Shown here: one piece after another, positions 53,436 through 63,088 of the stretch
Layout of the letters: each line of letters begins with the position of its first letter
Position numbering within the stretch: the stretch's first letter is position 1
Source: Mesorhizobium sp. LMG 17147
GTDB lineage: Bacteria; Pseudomonadota; Alphaproteobacteria; Rhizobiales; Rhizobiaceae
NCBI RefSeq assembly: GCF_024297145.1
Contig: NZ_JANCTC010000019.1
Location: 23,898 to 87,897, forward strand
Direction of reading: 5' to 3'
DNA: 64,000 nt
Program-made: the position numbers and the translations under genes
Notes under the pieces: model-generated
The model's database searches: none
What the model was told of the DNA's origin: nothing
Seen by the model: only the letters and a program-made list of their open reading frames with translations

Positions 53436-54710
53436 TCAATTGAGCGTCAACGTGTAGCTCATGAGTATTTCGAACGATTTCCGGTCGCGGTTGGCGATGT
53501 CGAAGTTGGTTTCGCGATAGGCGAGATCGACGCTGATCTTCTGCGCCTCCGTCAGCTGAAAATCGCTTTCCGAGGCAATGCGCCAGAAGTCGCTCTTGAT
53601 ATTTGTGCCGATGCCAACGGACAGATCGGGAGTGTTGCTGTGGCCGGCCGAGAACGCGACCTGGTGCGACCATGCGAAGAGATCCGGTACGGTCATCAAC
53701 AGGCCGCCATAGCGGATCTCGCCCGTGTAGCTGTGTCCGATTTCGCCAGATCCGGAGGCGAAGTCATTCGAGCCGACAAAGCGCAGTCCGAGCGCCTGGC
53801 CATTGCGGAAGCGGTAGCTGCCGCCTGCCTCATAGAAAACCCTGCTATCGGCGAAAATGCCTTGCGAGGCGCTTAGATCGATGTAGCCGCCGCCTGCAAA
53901 AAGCGTCGTTTCGACCGTCGGGCGCACAAGAAAGCGTCCACTGACGCCGATGCCGGTTTCTTGGATGTCGCTGTCGAAACGATCTGTAACGGTAAACGCC
54001 GAAAGTAACAGGCGCAGCGAATCGATCCCACTATTGGGCAGCCCCTTGTCCCAGGTGATAGCGGCGTTGCCGTGGACGAAAGTCTCCTTGCTACCCGGAA
54101 CCGACAGGTCTTCCGTGAAAAAGCGCTGTGTCGCAGTCAACGACCCCGAAAGGACGAGGGCGTCGGCGCTTGGCGTGCCGAGGTCCCACCGGACAAAGCC
54201 TTCCGCACGCCCATAGGGCGAGACGAAGCTGTCGTCGTCCTGCGCCCCGCCGGGCTCAAAATCGGTGAATGCGCTGAACACGCCGCCGGTCAGAGCGAGT
54301 TCCCAGGTGACGCCACGCAAGGCGCGCTCGATGCGGGCGAGCAGGCGAACAGCTTCCTGCTGCTCGCTCGCCGACAGGCCGCCGACTTCGATGCCGTACT
54401 GCACCTGCCGCCGGGCCAATTCGTAGGAGCCGACATGATAGTACAACCGGCTGGCCGCCAGCCGGGCGCGCGCATCGCGGGGATATTTGACCAGATACTG
54501 CTCGATCGAGGAGATCGCCTGATCGTATTGTCCTGCATTGACGGCAACCGTGACGAACTGGGCGAGCGTTCCGTTGTCGGCCGGACTGGCGATGCGGGCT
54601 GAAAAAGCATCGTCATAGGCCGAAAAAAGACCCTGCGCGCCAGCCGGCAATGCGCCGCTACAAAGCAGCGCCGCGGCGCAGCCGACGATTGTTCGAAACG
54701 AAGATTGCAT
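53436..54710 (-). CDS. TPR/outer-membrane beta-barrel protein
   Basis: A 424-residue protein with a signal peptide (MQSSFRTIVGCAAALLCSG, cleavage near AGAQG). A periplasmic TPR-like region follows (about 45-140, with YDQAISSIEQYLVKYPRDAR and YHVGSYELARRQVQYGI). The rest, about 150-424, is an alternating strand pattern ending in SYTLTLN, typical of an outer-membrane barrel. It resembles surface-protein assembly or DUF560-like barrels, but I cannot name the family firmly. It is the first gene of the operon with FecR and cyclase. Confidence 0.72.
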   Translation of the reverse strand: MQSSFRTIVGCAAALLCSGALPAGAQGLFSAYDDAFSARIASPADNGTLAQFVTVAVNAGQYDQAISSIEQYLVKYPRDARARLAASRLYYHVGSYELARRQVQYGIEVGGLSASEQQEAVRLLARIERALRGVTWELALTGGVFSAFTDFEPGGAQDDDSFVSPYGRAEGFVRWDLGTPSADALVLSGSLTATQRFFTEDLSVPGSKETFVHGNAAITWDKGLPNSGIDSLRLLLSAFTVTDRFDSDIQETGIGVSGRFLVRPTVETTLFAGGGYIDLSASQGIFADSRVFYEAGGSYRFRNGQALGLRFVGSNDFASGSGEIGHSYTGEIRYGGLLMTVPDLFAWSHQVAFSAGHSNTPDLSVGIGTNIKSDFWRIASESDFQLTEAQKISVDLAYRETNFDIANRDRKSFEILMSYTLTLN

Positions 54711-55022
54711 GCCGAGAACCACCCCAAACCCGACCAGTGCGAAGGACTTAGCACGACCACAAGAAAAAAGGCGACTGAACTTTGGCGAAATCGTCCGAGT
54801 TTTCAACAGCTGTTGCAGCCGCGCAACAAACTTTCGGGTCCATTCGTATTTCGGCTGCGCTGGTTGCAAAAACATCTTATCGGCGTTGCTGTATTGGTCG
54901 AAATATTCGGTCGCGATAGAAACTAACAAAACTCATCGCGCGATAGCGAACCTGGCTTGCTTCAAGATCAATATAGTTCGCGTGATTCTGCACGTATTTG
55001 GTCGCTGCCTGATCCATCAATG
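54711..55022. other. Promoter region of the barrel/FecR/cyclase operon
   Basis: About 310 bases without a gene. It must hold the leftward promoter of the operon ending at 50551 and the 3' flank of the SulP gene. I see no convincing hairpin or palindrome. Confidence 0.4.
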
Positions 55023-57230
55023 TCACATATGGCTCATCCGAAGGTCTTCCGTCGCATTGCGGAGGCGATCGGAGAGCTGGCGGGCAATGCTTCTCAACAC
55101 GGCTTGCGCGATATGCGGCTTGGCCTTTGATATCTTGTTGGCGGCCGACGAGGTCAGCTCATAGGCAACAACGTCCTCGTCCGCGATCACGTCGGTCGAG
55201 CGCGGTCGCTCGGTCAGGAACCCCATTTCCCCCACTGTGCATCCAGCCCCGATGCTCGCCAGCCGGCGCCGTCCGCCAGGCGCATCCACCCAGACGCTGA
55301 TACAGCCGCGCGTCAGCATCCACAGTCGGTCAGCCTGATCGCCAGCGCGGCACAGCACGGTGCCTCTGGGGACCTCGACGTGGTCGAGATAACTCATCAG
55401 CACTTTCAGATCTTCTGGCGCCATGGTCATGCCGAAATCGGTGCGCTCGAGCGGCACCGCTATCACCGAGCGGGCAACACTGTCCGTGCGCTCGACGATT
55501 TCCTCTTCGAAGCGCTCCAGCGCCGCCTCGAGATCGGGGTAGATGTTGGGCTTATCGCTTTGTGACGTAAACTCCTCCAGGGCTTCGGCATCCCTGAGAT
55601 CACTGAAGAACAATCGCTGACCGCGCCGGGCGCAGCGAGCGGAGATCTGCTGCAAGGTCAACGCGCCGGAGGCGTCGACGTCGCTGACGGCCCGGAAATC
55701 GAGAATGATCACCCGCACTACGCTGGGCAGCCGGTCAATTTCCTCCGCGAGCTCATCGGCATTGCCAAAAAACAGCACGCCCTGCAGCTCGAGGACTGCC
55801 AGCTCCCGCTCGTGAATCGCCAGCAATTCGGTCTGAGCAGTGGAACGGATGCGCCTGGAGCGCGTCTTGCCGACGATCTCCTTGCGCCGCACCACAGGCC
55901 GGCTCATTTCGATCATGAAGACAATGCAGGCCAGCGCCACGCCGACCACGGCGCCGACAACGGGTTGGCCAAGGACTGTAGCGAGCGCCACAGCGGCGAC
56001 CACGGCCATATTACGCCGTGCCTGGATTCGGCCCGCCGCGCTGTTGCCGAGAAGTGCTTGGCGCGCGGTCCGCAGCGCCCAGCGGTCGATGGTATTGATG
56101 CCGACGAAGACCAGAATGGCGGACAGCCCAACCAGCGGCATTGAGAAGATCAGATCCGGGAACGCAAGGATGGCCGCGAGCAGCACCGCCCGGCTCGCAA
56201 ACGTCGACGTGCGCATGCGCCCGCCGGCACGGTAGTTGGCGACGGTCAGCGCGGCCGACGTGGATACGAACAGCCCGCCCATGAGGGGAGAGACAAGATT
56301 GGCGATTCCCAGCCCGACGAGGGCGCGGCCCTGGCCGACCTGAACGTCGGCCAGATTGCGCGCAGTGCGCAGGGTAAAGACGGTGTCGAGCGTTCCCACG
56401 ATCGCCAGGGTCAACGAGCCGGCAATCAGGGTCCACCAGACATGTTTCAGCCCCAGCCGGAGCGTTGAGGCAGCCTCGATCATGCTTACCGGTGCCCAGC
56501 CCTCTATATCGATCGATCCGATAACGGGGCCGAGCTCAATGTCGGGCGCCCACAGGCGGGCTGCGTGGTAGATCACATAGCCGATGATCAGGCCGGCAAG
56601 CAGCGCCGGAACTTTGGGCGCATGCCGCGTGATCATCGCCATGGCCGCGATCAGCGCAAGACCGAAGGGAAGCCTTGTGATCGTCGCCAGGCTGAAATCC
56701 GCCGCCACGATGCCGCTCCAGGAGGAGACCGCGAGAAGCATCGGCGTCTGGCTCTTGATGACCAGGATGCCGACGCCAGAGACGAACCCGGCGACAACCG
56801 GATGGGGGGCAAGCTTGACGATCCGGGCGAGACCGGTTGCGCCGATGAGGATCATCCACAGGCCAGTCAGCATCACGCAACCGACGAAGGCAAGCAGCGC
56901 TTGGGTCGTGTTGCCGTCGAGAGCGACCAGCAGGGATCCCAGCAGGCTGGCCTGGATCAGCGAGTTGCTGGGCATGGTCGTCACGAAACACGACCGTTGA
57001 AATGCGGACGCGACAACGCCGCCGACGATGGCGGCGATGACGCCGGCAAGCGCGCCTTCCGCCACCCGATCTGCGCCGAGCGGCGATAGGGCAAGGACGC
57101 CGGAGGAGACGCACATCGGCAATGCTACGCCTGCGGTCGTCACGCCCGCGGTGAGTTCCTGGGCCAGAAGGCCCATGGCTGCGCTCAAACGACGCGCAAA
57201 ATCCGTCTGTATCGCAACCTGTTCAGTCAC
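55023..57230 (-). CDS. SulP-family anion transporter with STAS and cyclic-nucleotide-binding domains
   Basis: A 735-residue three-part protein. Residues up to about 440 form a SulP transporter with many hydrophobic segments and an early AGVTTAGVALPMCVSSG-like amphipathic stretch. About 465-570 is a STAS domain (VLELQGVLFFGNADELAEEI, then VIILDFRAVSDVDASGALTL). About 610-730 is a cNMP-binding domain with GEMGFLTERPRSTDVIA as phosphate cassette. SulP proteins carry sulfate, bicarbonate or dicarboxylates. The added domain suggests control by cAMP or a related nucleotide. Confidence 0.9.
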   Translation of the reverse strand: MTEQVAIQTDFARRLSAAMGLLAQELTAGVTTAGVALPMCVSSGVLALSPLGADRVAEGALAGVIAAIVGGVVASAFQRSCFVTTMPSNSLIQASLLGSLLVALDGNTTQALLAFVGCVMLTGLWMILIGATGLARIVKLAPHPVVAGFVSGVGILVIKSQTPMLLAVSSWSGIVAADFSLATITRLPFGLALIAAMAMITRHAPKVPALLAGLIIGYVIYHAARLWAPDIELGPVIGSIDIEGWAPVSMIEAASTLRLGLKHVWWTLIAGSLTLAIVGTLDTVFTLRTARNLADVQVGQGRALVGLGIANLVSPLMGGLFVSTSAALTVANYRAGGRMRTSTFASRAVLLAAILAFPDLIFSMPLVGLSAILVFVGINTIDRWALRTARQALLGNSAAGRIQARRNMAVVAAVALATVLGQPVVGAVVGVALACIVFMIEMSRPVVRRKEIVGKTRSRRIRSTAQTELLAIHERELAVLELQGVLFFGNADELAEEIDRLPSVVRVIILDFRAVSDVDASGALTLQQISARCARRGQRLFFSDLRDAEALEEFTSQSDKPNIYPDLEAALERFEEEIVERTDSVARSVIAVPLERTDFGMTMAPEDLKVLMSYLDHVEVPRGTVLCRAGDQADRLWMLTRGCISVWVDAPGGRRRLASIGAGCTVGEMGFLTERPRSTDVIADEDVVAYELTSSAANKISKAKPHIAQAVLRSIARQLSDRLRNATEDLRMSHM

Positions 57231-57317
57231 GGCGGTTCAAAGCTCCAAAAATCCAACGGTGATGATCCCGCCGACCGCGTCCTTTTGCAGGACGCGCATC
57301 GGCGGACACGCCAAAAA

Positions 57318-58505
57318 CTACAGCACGAGCATGGTGGCGAGCCCCAGCATCAGGCCCATGCCCACGATATCGGTGACGGTGGTAAGAAAGATCGCTGAAG
57401 CTACGGCCGGATCGGCGCCGACCCGCCGCAGGCCCAATGGGATCAGCACGCCGGAGATTCCGGACATGAGGCATGATCCGGACATGGCGAGCAGGATGAC
57501 AAGTGCCAGCATGGGCGCCTGGGCTGCCGACTCCGGTTGCCGCGAGGCGTAGAACCACATGGCCGCAGCCGCCACAAGACCGACGAGCACGCCGTTGGCG
57601 ATCCCGAGCGCGCCCTCCCTCATCACCAGGTGCAGTTTCGGTCGCTTATCCACATCGCCCAGGGCAAGGCCACGCAGCGTCATAGCCAGTGCCTGGCAGC
57701 CGGTGTTTCCGCTCTGCCCGGCCAAGACCGGGAGGAATGCTGCCAGGGCGACGATCTTCTCGATTGTGCCTGTGAATGAACTGACCACGAAAGCAGCCAT
57801 GAAGGCCGTCAGCAGGTTGAGCTGCAGCCAAGGATGACGCTTCAGGAAGGCTGAAAACAGCGGCGTGAAAGAACGCTCCTCCTTCTGGACACCCACCATC
57901 TGGCCCGACTGGGCAGAAATCTCGATGATTTGCTGCTCGAACAAGCGCCAGCCGCGGACCTGCCCCAGCAGCCGGTCCTCCGCGTCCACCACCGGATAGA
58001 CAGGGTAGTGGCGGCGTACCGCAGCCTTGCAGGCGTCGCTCAAGGACAGATCGACGGGGAGGGCGAACGGTTTTGGCAGCATGATCTGATCTACCGTGGT
58101 GTCCGCTTCGCTCAGCATCAGATCGCGCAGGACCACGAGGCCAACCAGTTTATCGCCCTCGTCCGTGACGTAGAGATAAGTGAGCTCTGTCGGCACCTCT
58201 GCGCGTCTGACGGCCTCCACTGCGGCGGCTACCGTCGCCCCGACGGGGACGCTGGCGGGAATCGGGTCCATCAGCTCGACGAGCGACTCGGGGACCGCGA
58301 GGCCCTTGCCATCGCCATGAGGCTTGATAGGCCGCATATGCGGTGGCAAATGCTCCGCCACCTGACGGGCGTGCCCGTCCGGCAACAACTTTAGTGTGTC
58401 CCGAATAAACTCGGGAGACTCTCGGGCCAGCAATTCCGCCGCGTCATCAGGTGCTCGAGCACGCAGCGTGCGCACCAGCTTCTCAACGTCGTTCTCTTTC
58501 TTCAT
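57318..58505 (-). CDS. mgtE: MgtE-family magnesium transporter
   Basis: A 395-residue divalent-cation channel. It has a short N-domain (VEKLVRTLRARAPDDAAELL, about 40-70 residues, shorter than usual), a CBS pair (MDPIPASVPVGATVAAAV, then VDAEDRLLGQV) and a five-helix membrane domain from about 240. That domain has FLPVLAGQSGNTGCQALAM, the conserved pore segment, and DPAVASAIFLTTVTDIVG. The family is usually about 450 residues, so the N-terminal superhelix is reduced. The ATG at 58505 follows GGGGGAG. It precedes the SulP gene on the same strand. Confidence 0.88.
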   Translation of the reverse strand: MKKENDVEKLVRTLRARAPDDAAELLARESPEFIRDTLKLLPDGHARQVAEHLPPHMRPIKPHGDGKGLAVPESLVELMDPIPASVPVGATVAAAVEAVRRAEVPTELTYLYVTDEGDKLVGLVVLRDLMLSEADTTVDQIMLPKPFALPVDLSLSDACKAAVRRHYPVYPVVDAEDRLLGQVRGWRLFEQQIIEISAQSGQMVGVQKEERSFTPLFSAFLKRHPWLQLNLLTAFMAAFVVSSFTGTIEKIVALAAFLPVLAGQSGNTGCQALAMTLRGLALGDVDKRPKLHLVMREGALGIANGVLVGLVAAAAMWFYASRQPESAAQAPMLALVILLAMSGSCLMSGISGVLIPLGLRRVGADPAVASAIFLTTVTDIVGMGLMLGLATMLVL

Positions 58506-59165
58506 CTGCTCCCCCAATTGCTAGTGTCTTGCCTCTGACGGTATGACACGGATCGGATCGCTCTGTCTGGCGCGCAGTGGCCCATGCGCCTCGATCCGGA
58601 AAACTTCGCCTCTCAGGGGCGCCGAGTGGACCGAACCGAGACAGATCTGAGCCATTGCGGGGTGCATACAGGCGGCCTGTAACGTCTACGTGTCGCCGAG
58701 AATTCAACGTGTTGCGAACTTCACCGGTCTTTCCTGGTCTTTGCGGGCACGAACCAATGAAAAATTCTGCAGGGCAGTGCCTACGGCGTTCGAATTGATT
58801 TGCCTTATGCGGCGCATCTTGCCAGCTCACCAGCTCAGGCGGCCGATGACTTCGCTAGGATGAAAGGTGATTTGCTCGATTCCGTAATCGTTCGCTCTCA
58901 GAAAGGGTGTCTCTGTATGAAATCTGTCCGGAACTAGTGGTGCTCTTCAGAGCTCGCAGGTCCGAGGCAGGCAGCCTGCTTTGTGAGACTCGAGGTCGTT
59001 GGGATCCGATCCGAGTTAGTGGAGGCCCACTGATCACAGCGGTAGACCGCTCGGTCGCACCCGGGGGGGCGAACGAAGACCCGTTTCGAGAGTGGCATCG
59101 GTTCGGCAGTTGCCATCTCACCTGACAGGCCCGGGATTCCTCACCGCCCGTCATCGGGGATGCAT
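58506..59165. other. About 650 bases without a recognisable gene
   Basis: No frame shows a family motif or consistent coding bias. The left part must contain the mgtE promoter. I see no repeat or mobile-element end. Confidence 0.4.
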
Positions 59166-60080
59166 ATGGGCAACATCATCGCCACAGGTTTTAACTCAAT
59201 CTCCGCCAATGGCGGGTTGGAGAGCCTTGCGGCGGACTCTCGCAGCTTTGCCTGATGGGCGTGGAAGCCGTCGAACTGGGACTGACGACCTTCGACCTCG
59301 TAGCGGGTGGCCGCGTCATCCCCGAGAGAGCCGAGAGGCTTGTCGCACTGACCAGCCAATTCGATTTCCGCTATACGGTTCACGGCGTCGTCTCATCGAA
59401 TCTCATGGATCCGGCGGTCTGCCGTTACCAGATCCATGCAGCCAAGGCCTTGGTCGAACTCTGCGACCGGGTCGATGCGCGCGTGCTTGTCCAGCATAGT
59501 GGGCATTTTCGCGCCGACCAGCTTCTCGATCGTGCCGCTGCAGAGGGACGCGAACACGAAGCGTTGTTCGAGCTTGCCGAGTTCTGCAAACCCTACGGGT
59601 GTGCGCATCGCCTTCGAGAACCTCTTCGCCATGGAACCGGGTCAGTGCGGGCAGCGCCCGGCGGAGGCGGCGCAGACTGTGAAGGTGGTCGGCCATCCCA
59701 ACCTGATGGCGCTCGTCGAATTCAGCCACGCCTATATTGATTCCACCCATCGGGGCCTGAACTTCCGCGAGCAACTGCGGGCCAGGGCGCCCGTGGCAGG
59801 GCACCTGCATGTCCATGATTCCTTCGAGCGCCCGCAGGGCTTCCAAAGAACCCACCTCCCGCAGGAGGATGTAGCGCTGGGGATAGGCGACCTGCCATGT
59901 CCCTCGGCTGGGGCGATATCGAATGGGATGACATCTTCGGCGACCTGGTCTTCTTGCAAGGGACCGTCCTCATCATGGAAATCGGACCCCGCCATCGCAA
60001 CGAGCAGCCCGATTGCCTGGCCCGGGCAAAAAAATCTCGTCACCTTGAACAATCGCGCCGAGCGCGGAGCGGCGGAGTAA
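59166..60080 (+). pseudogene. Sugar isomerase/epimerase TIM barrel, multiply frameshifted
   Basis: At least four frame pieces on the plus strand read as one xylose-isomerase-like TIM-barrel protein. The pieces are GNIIATGFNSISANGG at the start, then MGVEAVELGLTTFDLVAGG with RYTVHG and VLVQHSGHF, then GVRIAFENLF with VGHPNLMALVEFSHAYID and HLHVHDSF, then WGDIEWDDIFGDL and LIMEIGPRH. These include the Glu/His/Asp metal-site strands of the family. Frame changes lie near 59250, 59600, 59900 and 60030. It is decayed and distinct from the intact barrel at 9028. Confidence 0.72.
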
Positions 60081-60527
60081 AAAACGGAGAATCCGCAGCT
60101 GTTGTGCTTGCCAATGTCAGCCAGAGCTGCCGATCGTGGCAGCGAGCCGTTCGCATTGGAAAGGTCGACCGTACGAGTCGGTCTGTTTCGATGAGATTGT
60201 AAGAAGAGTTCGCCTCCCGGTCTACGATACGACGGCCAGCATTGGGCTTGGCCGCTCCTTGGCGGTCGAGCGGGCAGTGGCCGGAAGCGTGCCAACCACC
60301 CACCCGTTGGCAAGCCGAGCCGTAGGCTGATTTCTGCTCTCTGCAATTGCTTGGCTGCTCGCCAATTCGGCTTTGAGGTCGTGGGATGCTCCCGCATTTC
60401 GAGTGAGCGCAATCGATCTGTAACAATGACAATCATAAGCTGAGCTGCAGATGGACGCACGCAACCATCATCGAAGACGTAGGCCGGACATGGATGAACG
60501 AAGCCTTTGCTGCCCGTTTGTTGCAAG
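60081..60527. other. About 450 bases without a recognisable gene
   Basis: Nothing with a known motif or convincing ribosome site. The stretch separates a pseudogene from an XRE regulator and looks like decayed DNA. Confidence 0.35.
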
Positions 60528-60776
60528 TCATTTGCTTTCCAGAGGGCGTGCCAGCCGAACGCCAGGCCCGCCGCCATTTTCGGGAATGAATTCGACGCCA
60601 CCGGCCTCCAACGCACGCTTCAGTGCTTCGATCGTCACCTGGTTGGCCTTCAACATGCCAGCGATTGGCTCAAGCCGCTTAATGGTCGCGACGGACACTT
60701 TTGACTTCGCGGCGAGGGCTTTTTGATCCCATTGCAAAAGTGCGCGGGCTGCCCGCAACTGCTCGCTCGTTATCAT
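60528..60776 (-). CDS. XRE-family DNA-binding protein
   Basis: An 82-residue helix-turn-helix protein. SEQLRAARALLQWDQKALA and VSVATIKRLE form the Cro/CI-type fold, and the tail LEAGGVEFIPENGGGPGVRL is typical of a widespread short family of XRE regulators. The ATG at 60776 is preceded by a GGTATAATA tract rather than a strong ribosome site. Its target is unknown. No toxin gene is coupled to it. Confidence 0.8.
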   Translation of the reverse strand: MITSEQLRAARALLQWDQKALAAKSKVSVATIKRLEPIAGMLKANQVTIEALKRALEAGGVEFIPENGGGPGVRLARPLESK

Positions 60777-60980
60777 TATTATACCTAACGCATCATTTGA
60801 TGCCAAAAGTCTTGACTATGCCGGCGGTTTCGTTTAAGACCGTAGAGTGGACACTGCGCTCGCTCAGCCCCAGACAATACTCGACCGGGGCAGGACGAGC
60901 CCGTGTGAAACGGCCGAATAAGGTGGTGCAACACCTTACCCGGCCTGACCACAACCCTAAGCTTCTGAGGAGCTCGGATC

Positions 60981-61688
60981 ATGACTGATTCCGACAATAT
61001 CACGAGTCTGCCATTCGTCACCCGCAGGCGAGTGCTTGCGGGAACAGTAGTGGCTACTACCGCGTGGACGCTTGAAGGTAACGCGTCCGCAGGCGACGCC
61101 GGAACGACTAATGTGCCTTCTGACCCAGCGCTGGCGCTTCGGCGGGAATGGGAGAGAGTCCACAAACAGACCGAGCGGCTTTGCCGCAGGCAGCAGCGCC
61201 TGGAGACAAGGCTTGTCGAGAGCGTCGGCTTTCCTTGCGTGACAGTCCGCTTGTGCGAGGGTGAGCAGGTGACGGTCCATTCGATCGAGATGCTCAACGA
61301 AGTGCTCGGCAAAGCGCCGGATATGGCGGCTCTCCGCGATAAGGCCGAAGCTGATTTCGCGGCGCATCAGGCACGCTGGGATGCGGCTGCGGAGGAAACC
61401 GGCTACACCGCTGCCTTCAGGGCCGAGCGTGAGGCTAGCGAGAAAATGCAAGATCTGCTGCAAGCGTTCTCAACGACCCCCGCCACCACTCTCGCCGGTG
61501 TGGCAGGCAAGCTCGATGCCGTATTGCGCGAGGGTGAGGCATGGGAGGAATGCTCCGAATTTCCTTGGCCACAAATCCGCTCGGCGCTCAATGATCTCGT
61601 ACACATCGCCAAAGGCTTTGGTGCTGAACGGGTGCGGCGACGAAGGATTCGTCCTAACCAAGCTGAAACTCTCCGCCATTCCCGATGA
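60981..61688 (+). CDS. Hypothetical protein with Tat-like signal
   Basis: A 235-residue protein. The N-terminus TRRRVLAGTVVATTAWT, with a basic Arg cluster followed by a hydrophobic stretch, resembles a Tat signal. The mature part is mostly charged helix (LRREWERVHKQTERLCRRQQ, then AEADFAAHQARWDAAA and AFRAEREASEKMQDLL), suggesting coiled coil. An AGGAGC ribosome site lies upstream. The 3' end overlaps the DUF2274 remnant, so the last residues may be altered. I do not recognise the family. Confidence 0.6.
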   Translation: MTDSDNITSLPFVTRRRVLAGTVVATTAWTLEGNASAGDAGTTNVPSDPALALRREWERVHKQTERLCRRQQRLETRLVESVGFPCVTVRLCEGEQVTVHSIEMLNEVLGKAPDMAALRDKAEADFAAHQARWDAAAEETGYTAAFRAEREASEKMQDLLQAFSTTPATTLAGVAGKLDAVLREGEAWEECSEFPWPQIRSALNDLVHIAKGFGAERVRRRRIRPNQAETLRHSR

Positions 61689-61870
61689 CCGTCCGGTCGA
61701 GATCACGGTCGAACTGCCCGGCGCCGTTCATCGCGATCTCGTCGCCTTTGCCGAAGTGCTCGGGCCGCGAGATGGGTCAGAGCATTGCCGATCCGGCAAA
61801 GCTGATAGCACCGATGCTGCCGAAATTCATGACAGCGGACAGAGCGTTTGCCAGAACCGGCGAAGCCTGA
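61650..61870 (+). pseudogene. DUF2274 protein remnant
   Basis: The frame LTKLKLSAIPDDRPVEITVE, then LPGAVHRDLVAFAEVLG, is the N-terminal part of DUF2274. The next frame carries on with REMGQSIADPAKLIAPMLPKF to a TGA. A frameshift near 61765 separates them and the usual start ATG appears as CTA. DUF2274 genes commonly follow trbI in conjugation loci, so this may be a relic of an integrated transfer region. No other trb gene is in the window. Confidence 0.68.
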
Positions 61871-61910
61871 AGCCGGGACGACTGTTCGGGTCATGCCGGT
61901 CGGACGACTG

Positions 61911-62798
61911 TCAGCACGAATACCGATCGCGCAGGAAAGAGATGAAGGTCGGCAGGGCAGGATTGGCGTTGTCGGGGCGCCAACGAGCTAGACTGGAGAT
62001 CTGGATTGGTTTGCCCCCGATCCGCAGCTTTCGGCAGACCGCATCCTGAGAAACACTGTCGGCATCTTGGTCGTGAATCAGAGCGACTCCGAGCCCGTTT
62101 CCGACAAGGCGCAAAAGGATGCCCGCACTGACGTGATGTTCGACGATTAAAGGAAGCTGCACGGCGCGTCCAACGGCGTCGGCGAGCTGAAATGCTTCGC
62201 CCCTGCGCACCAGCAACGTCTCCTGCTGCAACTCGTGCCACTCGATCACGGAACGGCTGGCGAGAGAATGATTTGCGGCAAGAACGACAGCCAGAGTGTC
62301 TCTCCACAGCGTCAATTCGAATGCGCCGCCGGTAAATCGGGAGGAGGAGGTCACGACCACGTCGACCTGAGTGGCACCCAGAGCAGCCTCAGGCGACGGG
62401 TAAGGACTCTCTGTCAAGCTGACGGTCACATTGGGATGAGATTGCCCGAATTCGATGATTGCATCCAAGGCTCGCCCGGCGAGGATTATCCCGTTGGAGC
62501 CGACGGAAAGCCTTTGTTGTTCATCTTTGATGCCGGTCCTGGCCAGAGTGAGAGTATTGTCCAGTTCGAGCATCACCGAGCGCAGACGACCCAGGAAGCG
62601 CTCGCCGGCCGGGGTTGGGCCGACGCCGCGGGCATGGCGATGAAATATTCTCGTACCCATCGCGTATTCGAGATCGCGGATGCGCCGGCTGAGCGCGGAG
62701 TGATCGATCCCTGTACGTCGCGAGGCGCGAAGGAAGCTGCCCTCCTCCGCGACCACAAGTGCATAATTGAGGGTAGCAAGTTGGATGGAGCTCTGCAT
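61911..62798 (-). CDS. LysR-family transcriptional regulator
   Basis: A 295-residue LTTR. The winged helix has LNYALVVAEEGSFLRASRRT and SALSRRIRDLEYAMGTRIF. The effector-binding domain starts near RLSVGSNGIILAG and continues with VDVVVTSSSRF and LLVRRGEAFQLADAVG. The ATG at 62798 gives a normal family length. No divergent structural gene is evident on its right, so its target is unclear. Confidence 0.87.
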   Translation of the reverse strand: MQSSIQLATLNYALVVAEEGSFLRASRRTGIDHSALSRRIRDLEYAMGTRIFHRHARGVGPTPAGERFLGRLRSVMLELDNTLTLARTGIKDEQQRLSVGSNGIILAGRALDAIIEFGQSHPNVTVSLTESPYPSPEAALGATQVDVVVTSSSRFTGGAFELTLWRDTLAVVLAANHSLASRSVIEWHELQQETLLVRRGEAFQLADAVGRAVQLPLIVEHHVSAGILLRLVGNGLGVALIHDQDADSVSQDAVCRKLRIGGKPIQISSLARWRPDNANPALPTFISFLRDRYSC

Positions 62799-62893
62799 CT
62801 CTGCTCAAAGTCAAGTTGGCGACAAAACGCGTTTGAGCGCTTTTGGCCGCTGGGGGCTATCGCCAAATCTCAGTATTGACATGGAGTGAAACC

Positions 62894-62983
62894 ATGTGGG
62901 CCTCCTTTAAGCAGCATCACGAGGACAAGGACGATACCATTCCATTTTCGGGCGAACCTCATGGAGAGTACGTCGCGCCCTAG
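62894..62983 (+). CDS. Very short possible protein
   Basis: A 29-codon frame with GGAG eight bases before the ATG encodes an acidic peptide (FKQHHEDKDDTIPFSG segment). It is divergent from the LysR gene. I do not recognise it and its small size makes it uncertain. Confidence 0.25.
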   Translation: MWASFKQHHEDKDDTIPFSGEPHGEYVAP

Positions 62984-63043
62984 CAGGAGAGCGCCACCCG
63001 GACTGGTCACTTCGCTTGGAAATCCGGTGCTTGAACAAAGATA

Positions 63044-63080
63044 GAGCGGCGGACCGGCTTGAGCTTAAGGTCCGCCGCTC
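63044..63080 (-). terminator. Hairpin GAGCGGCGGACC / GGTCCGCCGCTC
   Basis: A perfect 12-base inverted repeat with a 13-base loop, just beyond the 3' end of the RTX-copy remnant and followed on the minus strand by a T-rich TATCTTTGTT. It is likely an intrinsic terminator, duplicated with the gene end (compare 63432-63466). Confidence 0.65.
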
Positions 63081-63088
63081 CAGCCCTT

